The translations under genes were made by a program, and so were the position numbers. Shown in pieces: positions 1 through 9,281 of a stretch of 64,000 bases of DNA (positions are counted from its first letter, which is position 1; each line of letters opens with the position of its first letter). The notes under the pieces are model-generated. The model saw only the letters and a list, made by a program, of their open reading frames with translations. It made no database searches and had not been told where the DNA came from. The DNA is from Bacteroides fragilis (lineage in GTDB: Bacteria; Bacteroidota; Bacteroidia; Bacteroidales; Bacteroidaceae): positions 62,001 through 126,000 of the forward strand of contig NZ_SZUU01000012.1 of NCBI RefSeq assembly GCF_019583405.1, in the 5' to 3' direction.

Positions 1-108
1 TTTCAGATTAAAAGTTGTCCTTTCATCAAATTGCGTTTTGACACACACCTCATCAACAGCTCAATCAGTCCCAACACTTCCGAAATGTATGTGATAGTAT
101 ACGTATCT

Positions 109-2574
109 TTATCGTTTGCCTGTAAAAGTCTCACTCTGACCTGCCGGAATTACAACTTCCTTCACCTTCCGCCCGATCTTCAAACGGCAGGCATTTCCCT
201 GTTCGGAAAATACCTTTACCACAGTTTTACCTAATTTACTCCAGGCAATATCTATAATGAAACCACCGCGGGCACGCAGCCCCGTAACCTTTCCTTCTGC
301 CCATACATCGGGTAATGCCGGCAGAATATCTATCACACCGTCATGGCTCTGCAACAACATTTCCGCCACACCGGCAGTATACCCAAAGTTACCGTCGATC
401 TGGAAAGGGGGATGTGCATCGAACAAATTCTTATATAATCCCCCATGCCGATTTACTTCCGGCCCGAAGTCGGTGGGGGTGAATAAATTCCGTATAATGC
501 GGTAAGCGTGATTTCCATCGTGCATACGGGCCCACATGTTGATCTTCCATCCCATACTCCAGCCCGTAGCTTCATCTCCACGCAATTCGAGCGTACGGCG
601 GACAGCACTGACAAGTTCGGGTGTCTTGCCCGGTGTTATTTCACATCCCGGATGGAATCCATACAAGTGTGACAAATGGCGGTGGTGCGGTTCTACTTCA
701 TCAAAGTCTTCACTCCACTCCATAATCTGCCCCCACTTTCCGATACGGTAAGGCACCAGTTGCTTTGCTCCCATCACGTGCAGCAAGAGAGTATCGGCAG
801 GAGGAAGAATAGAATCGGCAGCTAAAATCGCGGCTGCTTCGGCCGTATTGCTGAAGAGTTCACGAATAATGGCCATATCCATCGCCGGAGCCGGAGCTAC
901 GGCCGAAGTTTTCTTTTCCGGAGTCTGAAACTGATTCTCGGGTGAAACTCCCAACGGAGTTTGCCACATCCCGTTTTTTTCCACCAGCCAGGCGTTATAA
1001 AACCGTGCGGCATCGCGCATCAGCGGATAGGCTGTCTCACGGAGAAACTTCTTATCCCCCGAAAATAGGTAATGATCCCACAAATGCCGGCAAAGCCAGC
1101 CGGCACTCATATTCCACATAAACCAGGTAGGTTCACCGTCTGCCGGTCCCGACTCACGCCAGATAGAGGTGATATGATGGGAAGTCCAGCCGGGAAGGTT
1201 ATACATCTTTGCAGCTGTAGCGGAACCATTGACCGCAAGTTCCCGAATCAGTCGGAAAAGCGGTTCACTGCACTCAGGCAGTCCGGTGGTTTCGGCCAGC
1301 CAGTAATTCATCTCAGTATTGATATTAATGGTATAACTGCTGCTCCATGCCGGAACCACATCCTTATTCCATATACCTTGCAGATTGGCGGGTTGTCCGC
1401 CTTCACGTGAAGACGCTATCAGCAGGTAACGCCCATACTGAAACAAAAGTGCTGCCAGAGCATTGTCCGGATTGTCCCTGAATCCGATAATACGGTGGTC
1501 GGTAGGCAGACCAGAATAGTCTTTCTCCGATTTCAAGGTCAACGCCACACGACCGAACAGCCGTTGATAGTCTGCCAAGTGACGTTTCTTCAGATCTTCA
1601 TAAGGCAGTTGCCCGGCAACGGAAAGAATCGTATCCAACTTGGCCTGATAATCACTGCCGTCCTGTGAAGGACTTCTATCAAAGCCATTATAGCTGGTGG
1701 CAGCAGCAACCAAAAGAATTATTTCACCCTCTCCGCTCACTTTCAACTGATTGTCTTGCAAGGTGGCATTTCCTTTCAGTACCTTCACCCGGCTTTGGAA
1801 AAACATCCCTTTGCCGCCAACCTCATCGGCATACAGCACTTGTTTGTCGGTCTTTCGGCATCCGTGACTATCGAAAAGTTCCGGATGGCGATCTGTCAAT
1901 CTGTTCTTTTCGAGGAAGTCCAGCGTCCGCCGCTCTACACAACCCGGAGCCTGTCCCGAAAGAATCAACTCTTCACCCGTACCATCCACTTTCGCTGTCG
2001 GATGCTCCGATGTATAGCTCACCGCTACATTTACAGGTGACCGACGTGAAGCAGAGATACGAATCACCATTACCCGGTCCGGATTGGATATAAAGTATTC
2101 ACGGGTATAGCGGATGCCTCCTGCCTGATAGCGAATAGTATGTACGGCATCTTGCAGATTCAGTTCACGCACATAGTTTTCCACCTTTCCCTGAACATCA
2201 AAGCTTAGAAAAAGGTCGGCCAAAGGTTGATAGCTCTGCGAAAGCCTACCTTGCCAGTTCCGGGTTATCAATCGGTGGGCACCCGCATAATCGCCATGGT
2301 TCAACAAGGCAAGCACTTCATTGTATACACTTCCGATAGAAGGTACGCCAACACCGGAAAAAGGTTCACCGCTATACAGTGTGCTTTCATTCAGTTGCAA
2401 ATGTTCTCTCCCGGCATCTCCGAATACCATCGCACCCAAATATCCATTTCCCAAAGGAAGAGCTTCATTCCAGTTGGCAGCAGGCTGCCGGTACCAAAGC
2501 GAAAGATTATTTCCGCCGAACAACAGGCAGGCTTCCAGTAAACAAAAAAGAGTGGTAAAAATGTGTTTCTTCAT
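109..2574 (-). CDS. Secreted GH95 alpha-L-fucosidase
   Basis: 821 aa with an N-terminal signal peptide (about residues 1-20), so periplasmic or outer-membrane exposed. The body matches glycoside hydrolase family 95, which releases terminal alpha-1,2-linked L-fucose by inversion. Visible family motifs are the start of the N-terminal beta domain (ALPLGNGYLGAMVFG, 38-52), the paired Asn that activate water in family enzymes (N417 and N419, before TEMNYW), the probable general acid E546 in GVSPENQF, HRHLSHLYG (631-639), and D727 in FQIDGNFGYTAG. Length is normal for the family. It is a lone gene with no SusC/SusD nearby. The GH29 fucosidase at 42 kb could act on related host glycans, but the two are not linked. 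Function by family is secure; substrate linkage is inferred. Confidence 0.9.
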   Translation of the reverse strand: MKKHIFTTLFCLLEACLLFGGNNLSLWYRQPAANWNEALPLGNGYLGAMVFGDAGREHLQLNESTLYSGEPFSGVGVPSIGSVYNEVLALLNHGDYAGAHRLITRNWQGRLSQSYQPLADLFLSFDVQGKVENYVRELNLQDAVHTIRYQAGGIRYTREYFISNPDRVMVIRISASRRSPVNVAVSYTSEHPTAKVDGTGEELILSGQAPGCVERRTLDFLEKNRLTDRHPELFDSHGCRKTDKQVLYADEVGGKGMFFQSRVKVLKGNATLQDNQLKVSGEGEIILLVAAATSYNGFDRSPSQDGSDYQAKLDTILSVAGQLPYEDLKKRHLADYQRLFGRVALTLKSEKDYSGLPTDHRIIGFRDNPDNALAALLFQYGRYLLIASSREGGQPANLQGIWNKDVVPAWSSSYTININTEMNYWLAETTGLPECSEPLFRLIRELAVNGSATAAKMYNLPGWTSHHITSIWRESGPADGEPTWFMWNMSAGWLCRHLWDHYLFSGDKKFLRETAYPLMRDAARFYNAWLVEKNGMWQTPLGVSPENQFQTPEKKTSAVAPAPAMDMAIIRELFSNTAEAAAILAADSILPPADTLLLHVMGAKQLVPYRIGKWGQIMEWSEDFDEVEPHHRHLSHLYGFHPGCEITPGKTPELVSAVRRTLELRGDEATGWSMGWKINMWARMHDGNHAYRIIRNLFTPTDFGPEVNRHGGLYKNLFDAHPPFQIDGNFGYTAGVAEMLLQSHDGVIDILPALPDVWAEGKVTGLRARGGFIIDIAWSKLGKTVVKVFSEQGNACRLKIGRKVKEVVIPAGQSETFTGKR

Positions 2575-2680
2575 AACTATCAGGGTTAATTCATTTCAAA
2601 AACTGTATTTCTATATTCCCGGAAGGCAAAGTTATTAAAATAAATTTCCATCTTTGTATTCCTATCAAGAGAATATAGTT

Positions 2681-3154
2681 ATGAAGACAGTAATCATTGA
2701 AAACAAAGAGCAGGTAGAAGAAATTATATCCCGTTGCGATATTTGCTTTGTCGGTATCACCGACCTGGAAGGTAACCCATATGTGATCCCCATGAACTTC
2801 GGCTATCAGGATGGAGTGATCTATCTGCATTCCGGCCCCACAGGCAGCAGCATCGATATGCTGGCAAAAAATAACCGTGTCTGCATCACTTTCAGTATAG
2901 ACCACGAATTGGTATTCCAGCACCCCAAGGTGGCATGCAGTTATCGGATGCGGGCCAAAAGTGTGATTTGCAGAGGACGCGTAAACTTTATCGAAGACCT
3001 GGAAGAAAAACGTGAAGCACTCAATATATTGATGCGCCATTATAGCAGCCGGGAGTTTGTGTATTCCGATCCGGCAGTCAAGAACGTAAAAATCTGGGAG
3101 ATTCCGATTGACAGTGTTACGGCAAAGGAATACGCAGTGCCGCATACAAAATAA
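2681..3154 (+). CDS. Pyridoxamine 5'-phosphate oxidase-like (Nim-type) flavin-binding protein
   Basis: 157 aa, a single FMN-binding split-barrel domain of the pyridoxamine-phosphate-oxidase/NimA-like family. Visible features are the barrel strands PYVIPMNFGY (33-42) and IYLHSGP (47-53) and a basic stretch around RMRAKSVICRGR. Proteins of this type bind flavin and reduce small molecules; some members are linked to nitroimidazole reduction, but no substrate can be read here. I start at ATG 2681. An in-frame TTG 27 nt upstream lies in ATCTTTG, which looks like the promoter -7 element. Cytoplasmic, single gene, convergent with cysK. Confidence 0.8.
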   Translation: MKTVIIENKEQVEEIISRCDICFVGITDLEGNPYVIPMNFGYQDGVIYLHSGPTGSSIDMLAKNNRVCITFSIDHELVFQHPKVACSYRMRAKSVICRGRVNFIEDLEEKREALNILMRHYSSREFVYSDPAVKNVKIWEIPIDSVTAKEYAVPHTK

Positions 3155-3155
3155 A

Positions 3156-3245
3156 TTCACCACAGATTACACCGATTTACACAGAATTTTCAGCCAGCAG
3201 ATAAGCAGGCGAATCATCAGTCTGTGTCAATCAGCGTAATCTGTA
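3156..3245. repeat. Intergenic inverted repeat, copy 1 (CACAGATTAC family)
   Basis: Imperfect palindrome with arms at about 3160-3184 (CACAGATTACACCGATTTAC...) and 3220-3243 (...CAGCGTAATCTGT). It lies between the convergent ends of the PNPOx-like gene and cysK. Similar elements occur at 8105, 21391 and 27303. It could fold as a long hairpin in either transcript and serve as a bidirectional 3' end. Confidence 0.6.
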
Positions 3246-3256
3246 ATGAGAATAAA

Positions 3257-4204
3257 TCAAAGCGGATACTCTTCAAACGCATACAAGATAGTCGATAAAT
3301 AGCGTTCTCCCGTATCCGGCAGCAATACAACGATCAGCTTTCCTTCATTTTCCGGCAGTTTTGCCAGCTCTGTAGCCGCATATACTGCCGCTCCCGAAGA
3401 AATGCCGACCAAAAGTCCTTCTTTGGCAGCCAACTCACGACTGGTGCGGATGGCATCGTCATTTCCCACCTGCCTGATCTCGTCTACTACGGCTGCATGA
3501 TAAGTTTTAGGAATAAACCCGGCACCAATCCCTTGTATCTTGTGCGGACCGGGAGCTCCACCGGACAACACCGGCGAATCGACAGGCTCTACGGCAACGA
3601 TTCGTACGGCAGGATTATGCTCCTTCAAAGCAGCTCCTACCCCGCTTACAGTACCTCCCGTTCCCACTCCGGCTACAAAGAGATCCACCTTTCCATCGGT
3701 ATCTCTCCAGATCTCCTGACCCGTAGTACGGACATGGACTGCAGGGTTAGCCGGATTTTCAAACTGTTGCAGGATAACAGATCCGGGAGTGGCAGCCCTC
3801 AGTTCCTCGGCTTTGGCGATGGCTCCTTTCATTCCGTTCGCTCCCGGAGTAAGCACAAGCTCCGCTCCCAGTGCTTTCAGCAGATTCCTGCGTTCCATAC
3901 TCATTGTATCGGGCATGGTCAATATCAGCTTATAGCCTTTGGCAGCAGCCACAAATGCCAAACCGACTCCGGTATTTCCACTGGTTGGCTCTATAATAAC
4001 AGATCCTGGCCTCAACGTCCCCTTCACTTCGGCATCTTCAACCATAGCCAGAGAGATACGGTCTTTCACGCTCCCTGCCGGGTTGAAATACTCCAGTTTT
4101 GCCACTACACGAGCCTTCAGCCCATTACTTGCATTGTAATTACTCAGTTCCAGTAACGGGGTGTTACCCACTAAATCTGTCAGTTTCTTTGCTATCTTTC
4201 CCAT
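3257..4204 (-). CDS. cysK: Cysteine synthase A (O-acetylserine sulfhydrylase)
   Basis: 315 aa, full length. PLP-dependent fold type II enzyme that makes L-cysteine from O-acetylserine and sulfide in the cytoplasm. The PLP lysine is K47 in NPAGSVKDR, the substrate loop is PTSGNTG (73-79), the phosphate-binding loop is GVGTGGT (179-185), and the pyridine-contacting serine is in GISSGA (267-272). The coding strand is preceded by TACCTTTG (plus coordinates 4245-4252), a typical Bacteroides -7 element, supporting the start. It stands alone with no cysE beside it. Confidence 0.95.
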   Translation of the reverse strand: MGKIAKKLTDLVGNTPLLELSNYNASNGLKARVVAKLEYFNPAGSVKDRISLAMVEDAEVKGTLRPGSVIIEPTSGNTGVGLAFVAAAKGYKLILTMPDTMSMERRNLLKALGAELVLTPGANGMKGAIAKAEELRAATPGSVILQQFENPANPAVHVRTTGQEIWRDTDGKVDLFVAGVGTGGTVSGVGAALKEHNPAVRIVAVEPVDSPVLSGGAPGPHKIQGIGAGFIPKTYHAAVVDEIRQVGNDDAIRTSRELAAKEGLLVGISSGAAVYAATELAKLPENEGKLIVVLLPDTGERYLSTILYAFEEYPL

Positions 4205-4244
4205 ATCTGTCTATTTAGTATATATCTGTTTATTAATAATATGA

Positions 4245-4252
4245 CAAAGGTA
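4245..4252 (-). promoter_or_regulatory. cysK promoter -7 element
   Basis: TACCTTTG on the minus strand, 41 nt upstream of the cysK start; it matches the Bacteroidetes sigma-ABfr -7 consensus TAnnTTTG. Confidence 0.6.
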
Positions 4253-4351
4253 GTGCAGATTTAGTTCATTCTCAATACCATAAGTATGGTAAATTCATAC
4301 TACGAATGAGGGAGAAACCTCCCCCTTAAAAACATCAACCGGACCGTCAGG

Positions 4352-5164
4352 TTACCTTCCGTCCGCAATAAAATTACGAATATAATTCGCTACCAGGCAA
4401 CAGCCGGGGACGTATACCTGCCCATGATCGAACCCCTGCAATTCGTATAGCAATACCTTCTTATTACCGATATTCTTCAGTACCGAAGCCAATAAGGCAT
4501 TCTCTTCATAGCGGTCGGCCATCTCAAGATTCCGGTCGCCGGTAATCAGTACAAAAGGCGGCGTATCTTTACGGACCTTGTTGCAAGGAGCATATTGGTC
4601 GATCACCGGAATACCCTCGGGCAACGAGCGTTCCTTACGTATCGTGAAGTGTGTCACAGTCTGTCCGCTGATAGGAAGATAAGCAGCTATGCTATCGGCA
4701 TCTACCCCGTATTCCTGAAGATAAGACTTATCCAGTCCCACCATTAAAGTCAAATAGCCTCCTGCCGAATGACCGGTAACGAAAACACGTCTCGGTGAGC
4801 CTCCATACTCTTCTATATGTTTATAAGCCCAGGCCACGGCAGCGGCAGCATCATCGGTATAAGCCGGATTCTGAGCTTTAGGACTCAGGCGGTAATTGAC
4901 AGCGACGACTGCAAATCCCTGATTCATAAACATCTCTGGAACATGCTTTCCGCCTCCCTCCAATCCTCCGCCGTGAAACCAGACAATCGTCGGAAAGTCT
5001 TTCTTTCCGACCGGATAGTAAACATCGAGCTTGCAACGTTCTTTACGGTAACCGTCCGTTTCCCCCGCAGGAATATACGAAATGTCTTTTACTGTTTTGT
5101 ACGTCTCCTGTGCCTGTAAGGTGAAGGCAACGAACAGGAGAATAAATGATAAATACTTTTTCAT
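4352..5164 (-). CDS. Secreted alpha/beta-hydrolase (esterase/lipase-like)
   Basis: 270 aa from ATG 5164 with a signal peptide MKKYLSFILLFVAFTLQAQ (SPase I site after AQ). Alpha/beta-hydrolase fold of the BD-FAE/carboxylesterase type. The oxyanion loop is WFHGGG, the nucleophile elbow is GHSAGGY, the acid is likely the Asp in ITGDRN, and the catalytic His is in GFDHGQ. It probably hydrolyses a carboxyl ester such as an acetyl or feruloyl group on glycans; substrate unknown. An in-frame codon upstream would place the start before the -7 element TATATTTG (plus 5193-5200), so I chose the start at the signal peptide. Confidence 0.82.
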   Translation of the reverse strand: MKKYLSFILLFVAFTLQAQETYKTVKDISYIPAGETDGYRKERCKLDVYYPVGKKDFPTIVWFHGGGLEGGGKHVPEMFMNQGFAVVAVNYRLSPKAQNPAYTDDAAAAVAWAYKHIEEYGGSPRRVFVTGHSAGGYLTLMVGLDKSYLQEYGVDADSIAAYLPISGQTVTHFTIRKERSLPEGIPVIDQYAPCNKVRKDTPPFVLITGDRNLEMADRYEENALLASVLKNIGNKKVLLYELQGFDHGQVYVPGCCLVANYIRNFIADGR

Positions 5165-5192
5165 GCTATTAAGTGTTTGTGAATTACTTGGG

Positions 5193-5200
5193 CAAATATA
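5193..5200 (-). promoter_or_regulatory. -7 element of the hydrolase promoter
   Basis: TATATTTG on the minus strand, 29 nt upstream of the chosen start; it matches TAnnTTTG. Confidence 0.5.
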
Positions 5201-5337
5201 ATACAATAACGACACTGTTTGAAAAAATAATAGCTTCCTTTATACACTCAATATCAAAAAAGCATAGATAAGTGGTTGTATTAATTCCTATTTAATTACC
5301 TTTGTCAATATCATAACCTCCAAACACTTATTTCAAT

Positions 5338-6723
5338 ATGAGAAAGATCACCCTCATTATGTTTACGCTGCTAATCTGTGCAGTGCAACAAGTAAAGGCA
5401 CAAACTGACAGTATGCTCATCCGACCGACAGTAGATAAGAGAGTCGAACTACTTAGCATTATTTTCCGTTTAACGGGTAATCCGGAGTATAACAGAAACG
5501 ATTTCAAACTCTACACAGACCGCATCGAATCGCATTTTTCTCCCTATAAAAACCACGAACTTATATCATTCGCACGCTCGTTGGTCAAGACTGACGGTGT
5601 TTCATACGATGCAGTGATGAGTATGGCCATCAATCTCGATAACCAGTTCAATCTGCCCGAAGATTATGGTTCACTGGACTCTCGTTGGAATAGGAGTCAA
5701 GTAGGGTCATTCATCAAACTGCTAAAGAAGTTTGTCAAAGACAGTCGTTTCGATGCCTTTTATCACTCGAACGAGAACTTATATAAAGAGGCTGTAAGTC
5801 GTTTTATGCCTATTTACAAAAGCATAGATACCCAATGGTATAATGATTTCTACGGGCAGAAGTCTAACGACCGGTTTCACATTATACTTTCAATGTCCAA
5901 TGGCCCGGGAAATTACGGACCGAGTGTCACCGACAAGGAAAACGTACATAATGTCTTTTCAGTCATGGGAGCATGGGTTACTGATTCCGTAGGAATGGTT
6001 GTTTATCCGCCTGAATTAATCTTACCAATTTTAATCCACGAATTCAACCATTCATTCGTAAGCTTCGATCCGGAAATGTTCCGCACAAGCGGAGAACAGA
6101 TTTATGCTGCGGTTGGCGAACAGATGGCGCGCCAAGCCTATGGACAATGGTCTATTGTCCTCACCGAAGCAATGGTACGTGCGGCAGTCATAAAATACAT
6201 GAAAGACCATAACTTCCCGGCTGTCGAAATCACCAAAGAAACCGTCATACAAAAAACACGTGGCTTTGTCTGGATAAGCAAGCTGGTCGATGAACTCGAG
6301 AAGTATTCCTCTGGCCGCACGACATACCCGACCCTCAACAGCTATATGCCGCGGCTGGCAGAAGCTTATACAGGCTTTGCCCAATATACCGCAAACTATG
6401 ATTCTATCCGTCCCAAAGTAGTTTCGATCGACGAATTTACCAACGGCGATACAACCGTTCGGAGCGACATCAAAACTATTACTGTCCACTTCGACCGTCC
6501 TTTGGTGGGCCGCGGACACTCTTTCAATTATGGTCACCTCGGAATGGAGGCAATGCCTAAAATTTTAAATGTCAACTACGCCAATGACAACCGTACCGTG
6601 ATTATCGGAGTAGAATTGTTACCCGGGAAAGAGTATGGAATCACTCTTTTAGGACTCTCTTTCCGCACTCCGGAAGGAGATGCCATAAAACCCTACGAAA
6701 TTTCTTTCAAGACGGCAGAGTGA
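5338..6723 (+). CDS. Secreted DUF4932-type putative zinc metalloprotease
   Basis: 461 aa with a signal peptide (to about residue 22, VKAQ). The centre carries HEFNH (H234, E235, H238), an HExxH zinc-binding and catalytic motif. A helix with TEAMVRAAV about 40 residues later could supply a third ligand. The C-terminal ~95 residues look like a beta-rich Ig-like domain, with strands around KTITVHFDRPLVG. This layout resembles the DUF4932 family of Bacteroidetes. Peptidase activity is inferred from the motif only. Monocistronic, divergent from the hydrolase gene. Confidence 0.7.
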   Translation: MRKITLIMFTLLICAVQQVKAQTDSMLIRPTVDKRVELLSIIFRLTGNPEYNRNDFKLYTDRIESHFSPYKNHELISFARSLVKTDGVSYDAVMSMAINLDNQFNLPEDYGSLDSRWNRSQVGSFIKLLKKFVKDSRFDAFYHSNENLYKEAVSRFMPIYKSIDTQWYNDFYGQKSNDRFHIILSMSNGPGNYGPSVTDKENVHNVFSVMGAWVTDSVGMVVYPPELILPILIHEFNHSFVSFDPEMFRTSGEQIYAAVGEQMARQAYGQWSIVLTEAMVRAAVIKYMKDHNFPAVEITKETVIQKTRGFVWISKLVDELEKYSSGRTTYPTLNSYMPRLAEAYTGFAQYTANYDSIRPKVVSIDEFTNGDTTVRSDIKTITVHFDRPLVGRGHSFNYGHLGMEAMPKILNVNYANDNRTVIIGVELLPGKEYGITLLGLSFRTPEGDAIKPYEISFKTAE

Positions 6724-6821
6724 CACAAATTCTCTCTCACTGTCTGTGATCCAGGTAGTAAAAGGCAACCCCGTTTTAGACAAAAAGAGAAAGCAAATAA
6801 CTGCATTAGCCTAAAATTGAT

Positions 6822-6829
6822 TATCTTTG
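6822..6829 (+). promoter_or_regulatory. ychF promoter -7 element
   Basis: TATCTTTG, followed by an untranslated leader of roughly 105 nt before the ychF start; consensus TAnnTTTG. Confidence 0.55.
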
Positions 6830-6943
6830 CACCCCAAAACGGAATATTATCAGAGTAATTGCTCTTTTTCAACTTTACAGGATTACTCTTCCATTTGATA
6901 GAAATACACAACTGATTGATAATATAAAAAAGACTATAATATT

Positions 6944-8047
6944 ATGGCATTGCAATGTGGTATTGTCGGACTACCCAACGTAGGTAAGTCAACACTTTTT
7001 AATTGTCTGTCCAATGCGAAAGCACAGGCGGCAAACTTCCCTTTCTGTACAATCGAACCGAACGTGGGCGTAATTACCGTGCCCGACGAACGTTTAAATA
7101 AACTGGCCGAACTGGTACACCCCAACCGCATCGTCCCCACAACAGTAGAAATCGTAGATATCGCCGGACTTGTGAAAGGTGCCAGCAAAGGTGAAGGACT
7201 GGGAAACAAGTTCCTGGCCAATATTCGGGAAACCGATGCCATCATTCACGTACTCCGTTGCTTCGACGACGACAATGTAACCCATGTGGACGGAAGTGTA
7301 AATCCGGTTCGCGACAAGGAAATCATCGATTACGAATTACAGTTAAAAGACCTGGAAACCATCGAGAGCCGTATCCAAAAAGTACAAAAACAAGCTCAGA
7401 CCGGAGGAGATAAAGCCGCTAAACAAGCTTATGACGTACTTGTGCAATTCAAGGATGCATTGGAACAGGGCAAATCGGCGCGTACGGTAACGTTCGAAAC
7501 AAAAGACGAACAGAAAATAGCGAAAGAATTGTTCTTACTCACCAGTAAACCCGTAATGTATGTTTGCAATGTGGACGAAGCAAGTGCGGTAAATGGAAAC
7601 AAATACGTAGACATGGTACGTGAGGCAGTAAAGGACGAAGACGCCGAAATCCTGGTAGTAGCCGGAAAAACAGAAGCTGACATAGCCGAACTGGAAACCT
7701 ACGAAGACCGTCAGATGTTTCTTGCCGAAATCGGCCTGGAAGAATCGGGTGTGGCACGTCTCATTAAATCGGCCTACAAACTGTTGAACCTGGAGACTTA
7801 CTTCACTGCCGGTGTACAGGAAGTACGTGCCTGGACTTACGAAAAAGGATGGAAAGCTCCACAATGTGCCGGAGTGATCCATACCGACTTTGAAAAAGGT
7901 TTTATCCGTGCCGAAGTTATCAAATACGAAGACTTCCTGCAATATGGCTCGGAGGCTGCTGTCAAAGAAGCCGGAAAGTTGGGCGTTGAAGGAAAAGAAT
8001 ACGTAGTACAGGATGGAGATATCATGCATTTCCGTTTCAATGTATAA
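6944..8047 (+). CDS. ychF: Redox-regulated ATPase YchF (Obg family)
   Basis: 367 aa, the normal length. TRAFAC-class P-loop protein that prefers ATP and binds ribosomes; implicated in translation and the oxidative stress response. The G1 loop is GLPNVGKST (8-16), G3 is DIAGLVKGASKGEGLGN, the nucleotide-specificity position is in MYVCNVDE, and the C-terminal TGS domain ends with DGDIMHFRFNV. Cytoplasmic, preceded by its own promoter. Confidence 0.97.
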   Translation: MALQCGIVGLPNVGKSTLFNCLSNAKAQAANFPFCTIEPNVGVITVPDERLNKLAELVHPNRIVPTTVEIVDIAGLVKGASKGEGLGNKFLANIRETDAIIHVLRCFDDDNVTHVDGSVNPVRDKEIIDYELQLKDLETIESRIQKVQKQAQTGGDKAAKQAYDVLVQFKDALEQGKSARTVTFETKDEQKIAKELFLLTSKPVMYVCNVDEASAVNGNKYVDMVREAVKDEDAEILVVAGKTEADIAELETYEDRQMFLAEIGLEESGVARLIKSAYKLLNLETYFTAGVQEVRAWTYEKGWKAPQCAGVIHTDFEKGFIRAEVIKYEDFLQYGSEAAVKEAGKLGVEGKEYVVQDGDIMHFRFNV

Positions 8048-8104
8048 CTCATCCGGAATCATCTATTTTCATTCATAAACCGAAGAGGAAGGGTCATAAC
8101 CCAT

Positions 8105-8204
8105 TTCACCACTGAGTAACACGGAGTATCACAGAGTTTTTTTAAAAACTAATAATCAACAACTTTAAATCTCCTCCGTGTTACTCAGTGTCCTCTGTGG
8201 TGAG
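8105..8204. repeat. Intergenic inverted repeat, copy 2
   Basis: Arms at 8105-8136 (TTCACCACTGAGTAACACGG...) and 8174-8204 (...CGTGTTACTCAGTGTCCTCTG), nearly complementary over about 25 bp. It sits between ychF and panE, both on the plus strand, and belongs to the same family as the elements at 3156 and 27303. It may act as the ychF 3' hairpin. Confidence 0.6.
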
Positions 8205-8286
8205 TCTCGACACCTCCTCCTGTTTTATCCCTCCTCTCTTCCAACGAAAACTCCCGGTTTTCTACTACTATCTTCAAGCAAATCAT

Positions 8287-8294
8287 TATCTTTG
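8287..8294 (+). promoter_or_regulatory. panE-lgt-acetyltransferase promoter -7 element
   Basis: TATCTTTG, 47 nt upstream of the panE start; likely drives the three-gene unit that follows. Confidence 0.5.
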
Positions 8295-8341
8295 CGACCG
8301 GATATCATGCCTAACAAGCAACACATAAAATATCAATAAAT

Positions 8342-9271
8342 ATGGAAAGTACCAACAGACTTCGTTATCTTATCGCAGGAACCGGAGGCGTAGGCGGAAG
8401 TATAGCCGGCTTTCTGTCACTTGCCGGAAAAGACGTCACTTGCATTGCCCGTGGAGCACATCTGCAAGCAATACAACAAGACGGACTCAAATTGAAATCA
8501 GATTTGAAAGGTGAACATGCTCTACGGATAAATGCCTGCACGGCAGAAGAATATAACGGAAAAGCTGATGTGATATTTGTATGTGTCAAAGGGTATTCCG
8601 TAAACTCTATCACAGAACTTATCAAGCGGGCAGCCCACGACCGAACGATTGTAATTCCCATATTGAATGTATACGGCACAGGGCCACGCATCCAACGTCT
8701 CGTACCGGGAGTCACCGTACTGGACGGATGTATCTACATTGTAGGCTTTGTTTCCGGACCGGGCGAAATCACTCAGATGGGAACCATCTTTCGTCTGGTA
8801 TATGGTGCACACCGGGGAACCATTGTTCCGGCAGGGATGATGGAGGCCGTACAGAGGGACTTACAGGAAAGCGGCATCAAAGTAGAAATTTCTCCCGACA
8901 TCAATCGGGATACCTTCATTAAATGGTCTTTTATTTCAGCCATGGCAGTCACCGGAGCTTATTTCGATGTCTCGATGGGAGAAGTTCAGAAACCCGGCAA
9001 AGTGCGCGATACTTTTATCGGACTCTCTACCGAAAGTGCTGCTCTGGGAAAGAAACTCGGAATTGAATTTAAAGAAGACATAGTCACATACAATCTGAAA
9101 GTTATTGATAAGCTGGCTCCCGAAAGCACAGCATCCATGCAAAAAGATATAGCACGCGGACACGAATCAGAGGTACAAGGTCTGCTCTTTGACATGATAA
9201 CAACAGCCGAAGAGCAAGGCATCGATGTGCCTACTTATCGGGAAGTTGCTAAAAAATTCATCAAACAATAA
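8342..9271 (+). CDS. panE: 2-dehydropantoate 2-reductase (ketopantoate reductase)
   Basis: 309 aa. NAD(P)-dependent reductase that makes D-pantoate for pantothenate/CoA synthesis. The N-terminal Rossmann loop is AGTGGVGGSIAG (about 12-23), followed by the substrate region VCVKGYSV, and the C-terminal helical domain has the catalytic lysine region FIKWSF. First gene of a compact unit: 10 nt to lgt, which overlaps the acetyltransferase. The family also contains reductases with other keto-acid substrates, so the exact substrate is not proven. Confidence 0.85.
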   Translation: MESTNRLRYLIAGTGGVGGSIAGFLSLAGKDVTCIARGAHLQAIQQDGLKLKSDLKGEHALRINACTAEEYNGKADVIFVCVKGYSVNSITELIKRAAHDRTIVIPILNVYGTGPRIQRLVPGVTVLDGCIYIVGFVSGPGEITQMGTIFRLVYGAHRGTIVPAGMMEAVQRDLQESGIKVEISPDINRDTFIKWSFISAMAVTGAYFDVSMGEVQKPGKVRDTFIGLSTESAALGKKLGIEFKEDIVTYNLKVIDKLAPESTASMQKDIARGHESEVQGLLFDMITTAEEQGIDVPTYREVAKKFIKQ

Positions 9272-9281
9272 AGATATCAAT

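Noticed and set aside
2591..3163. A 190-codon frame on the minus strand
   Set aside because: Fully antisense to the PNPOx-like gene; the plus-strand product has a recognisable fold and this one does not.
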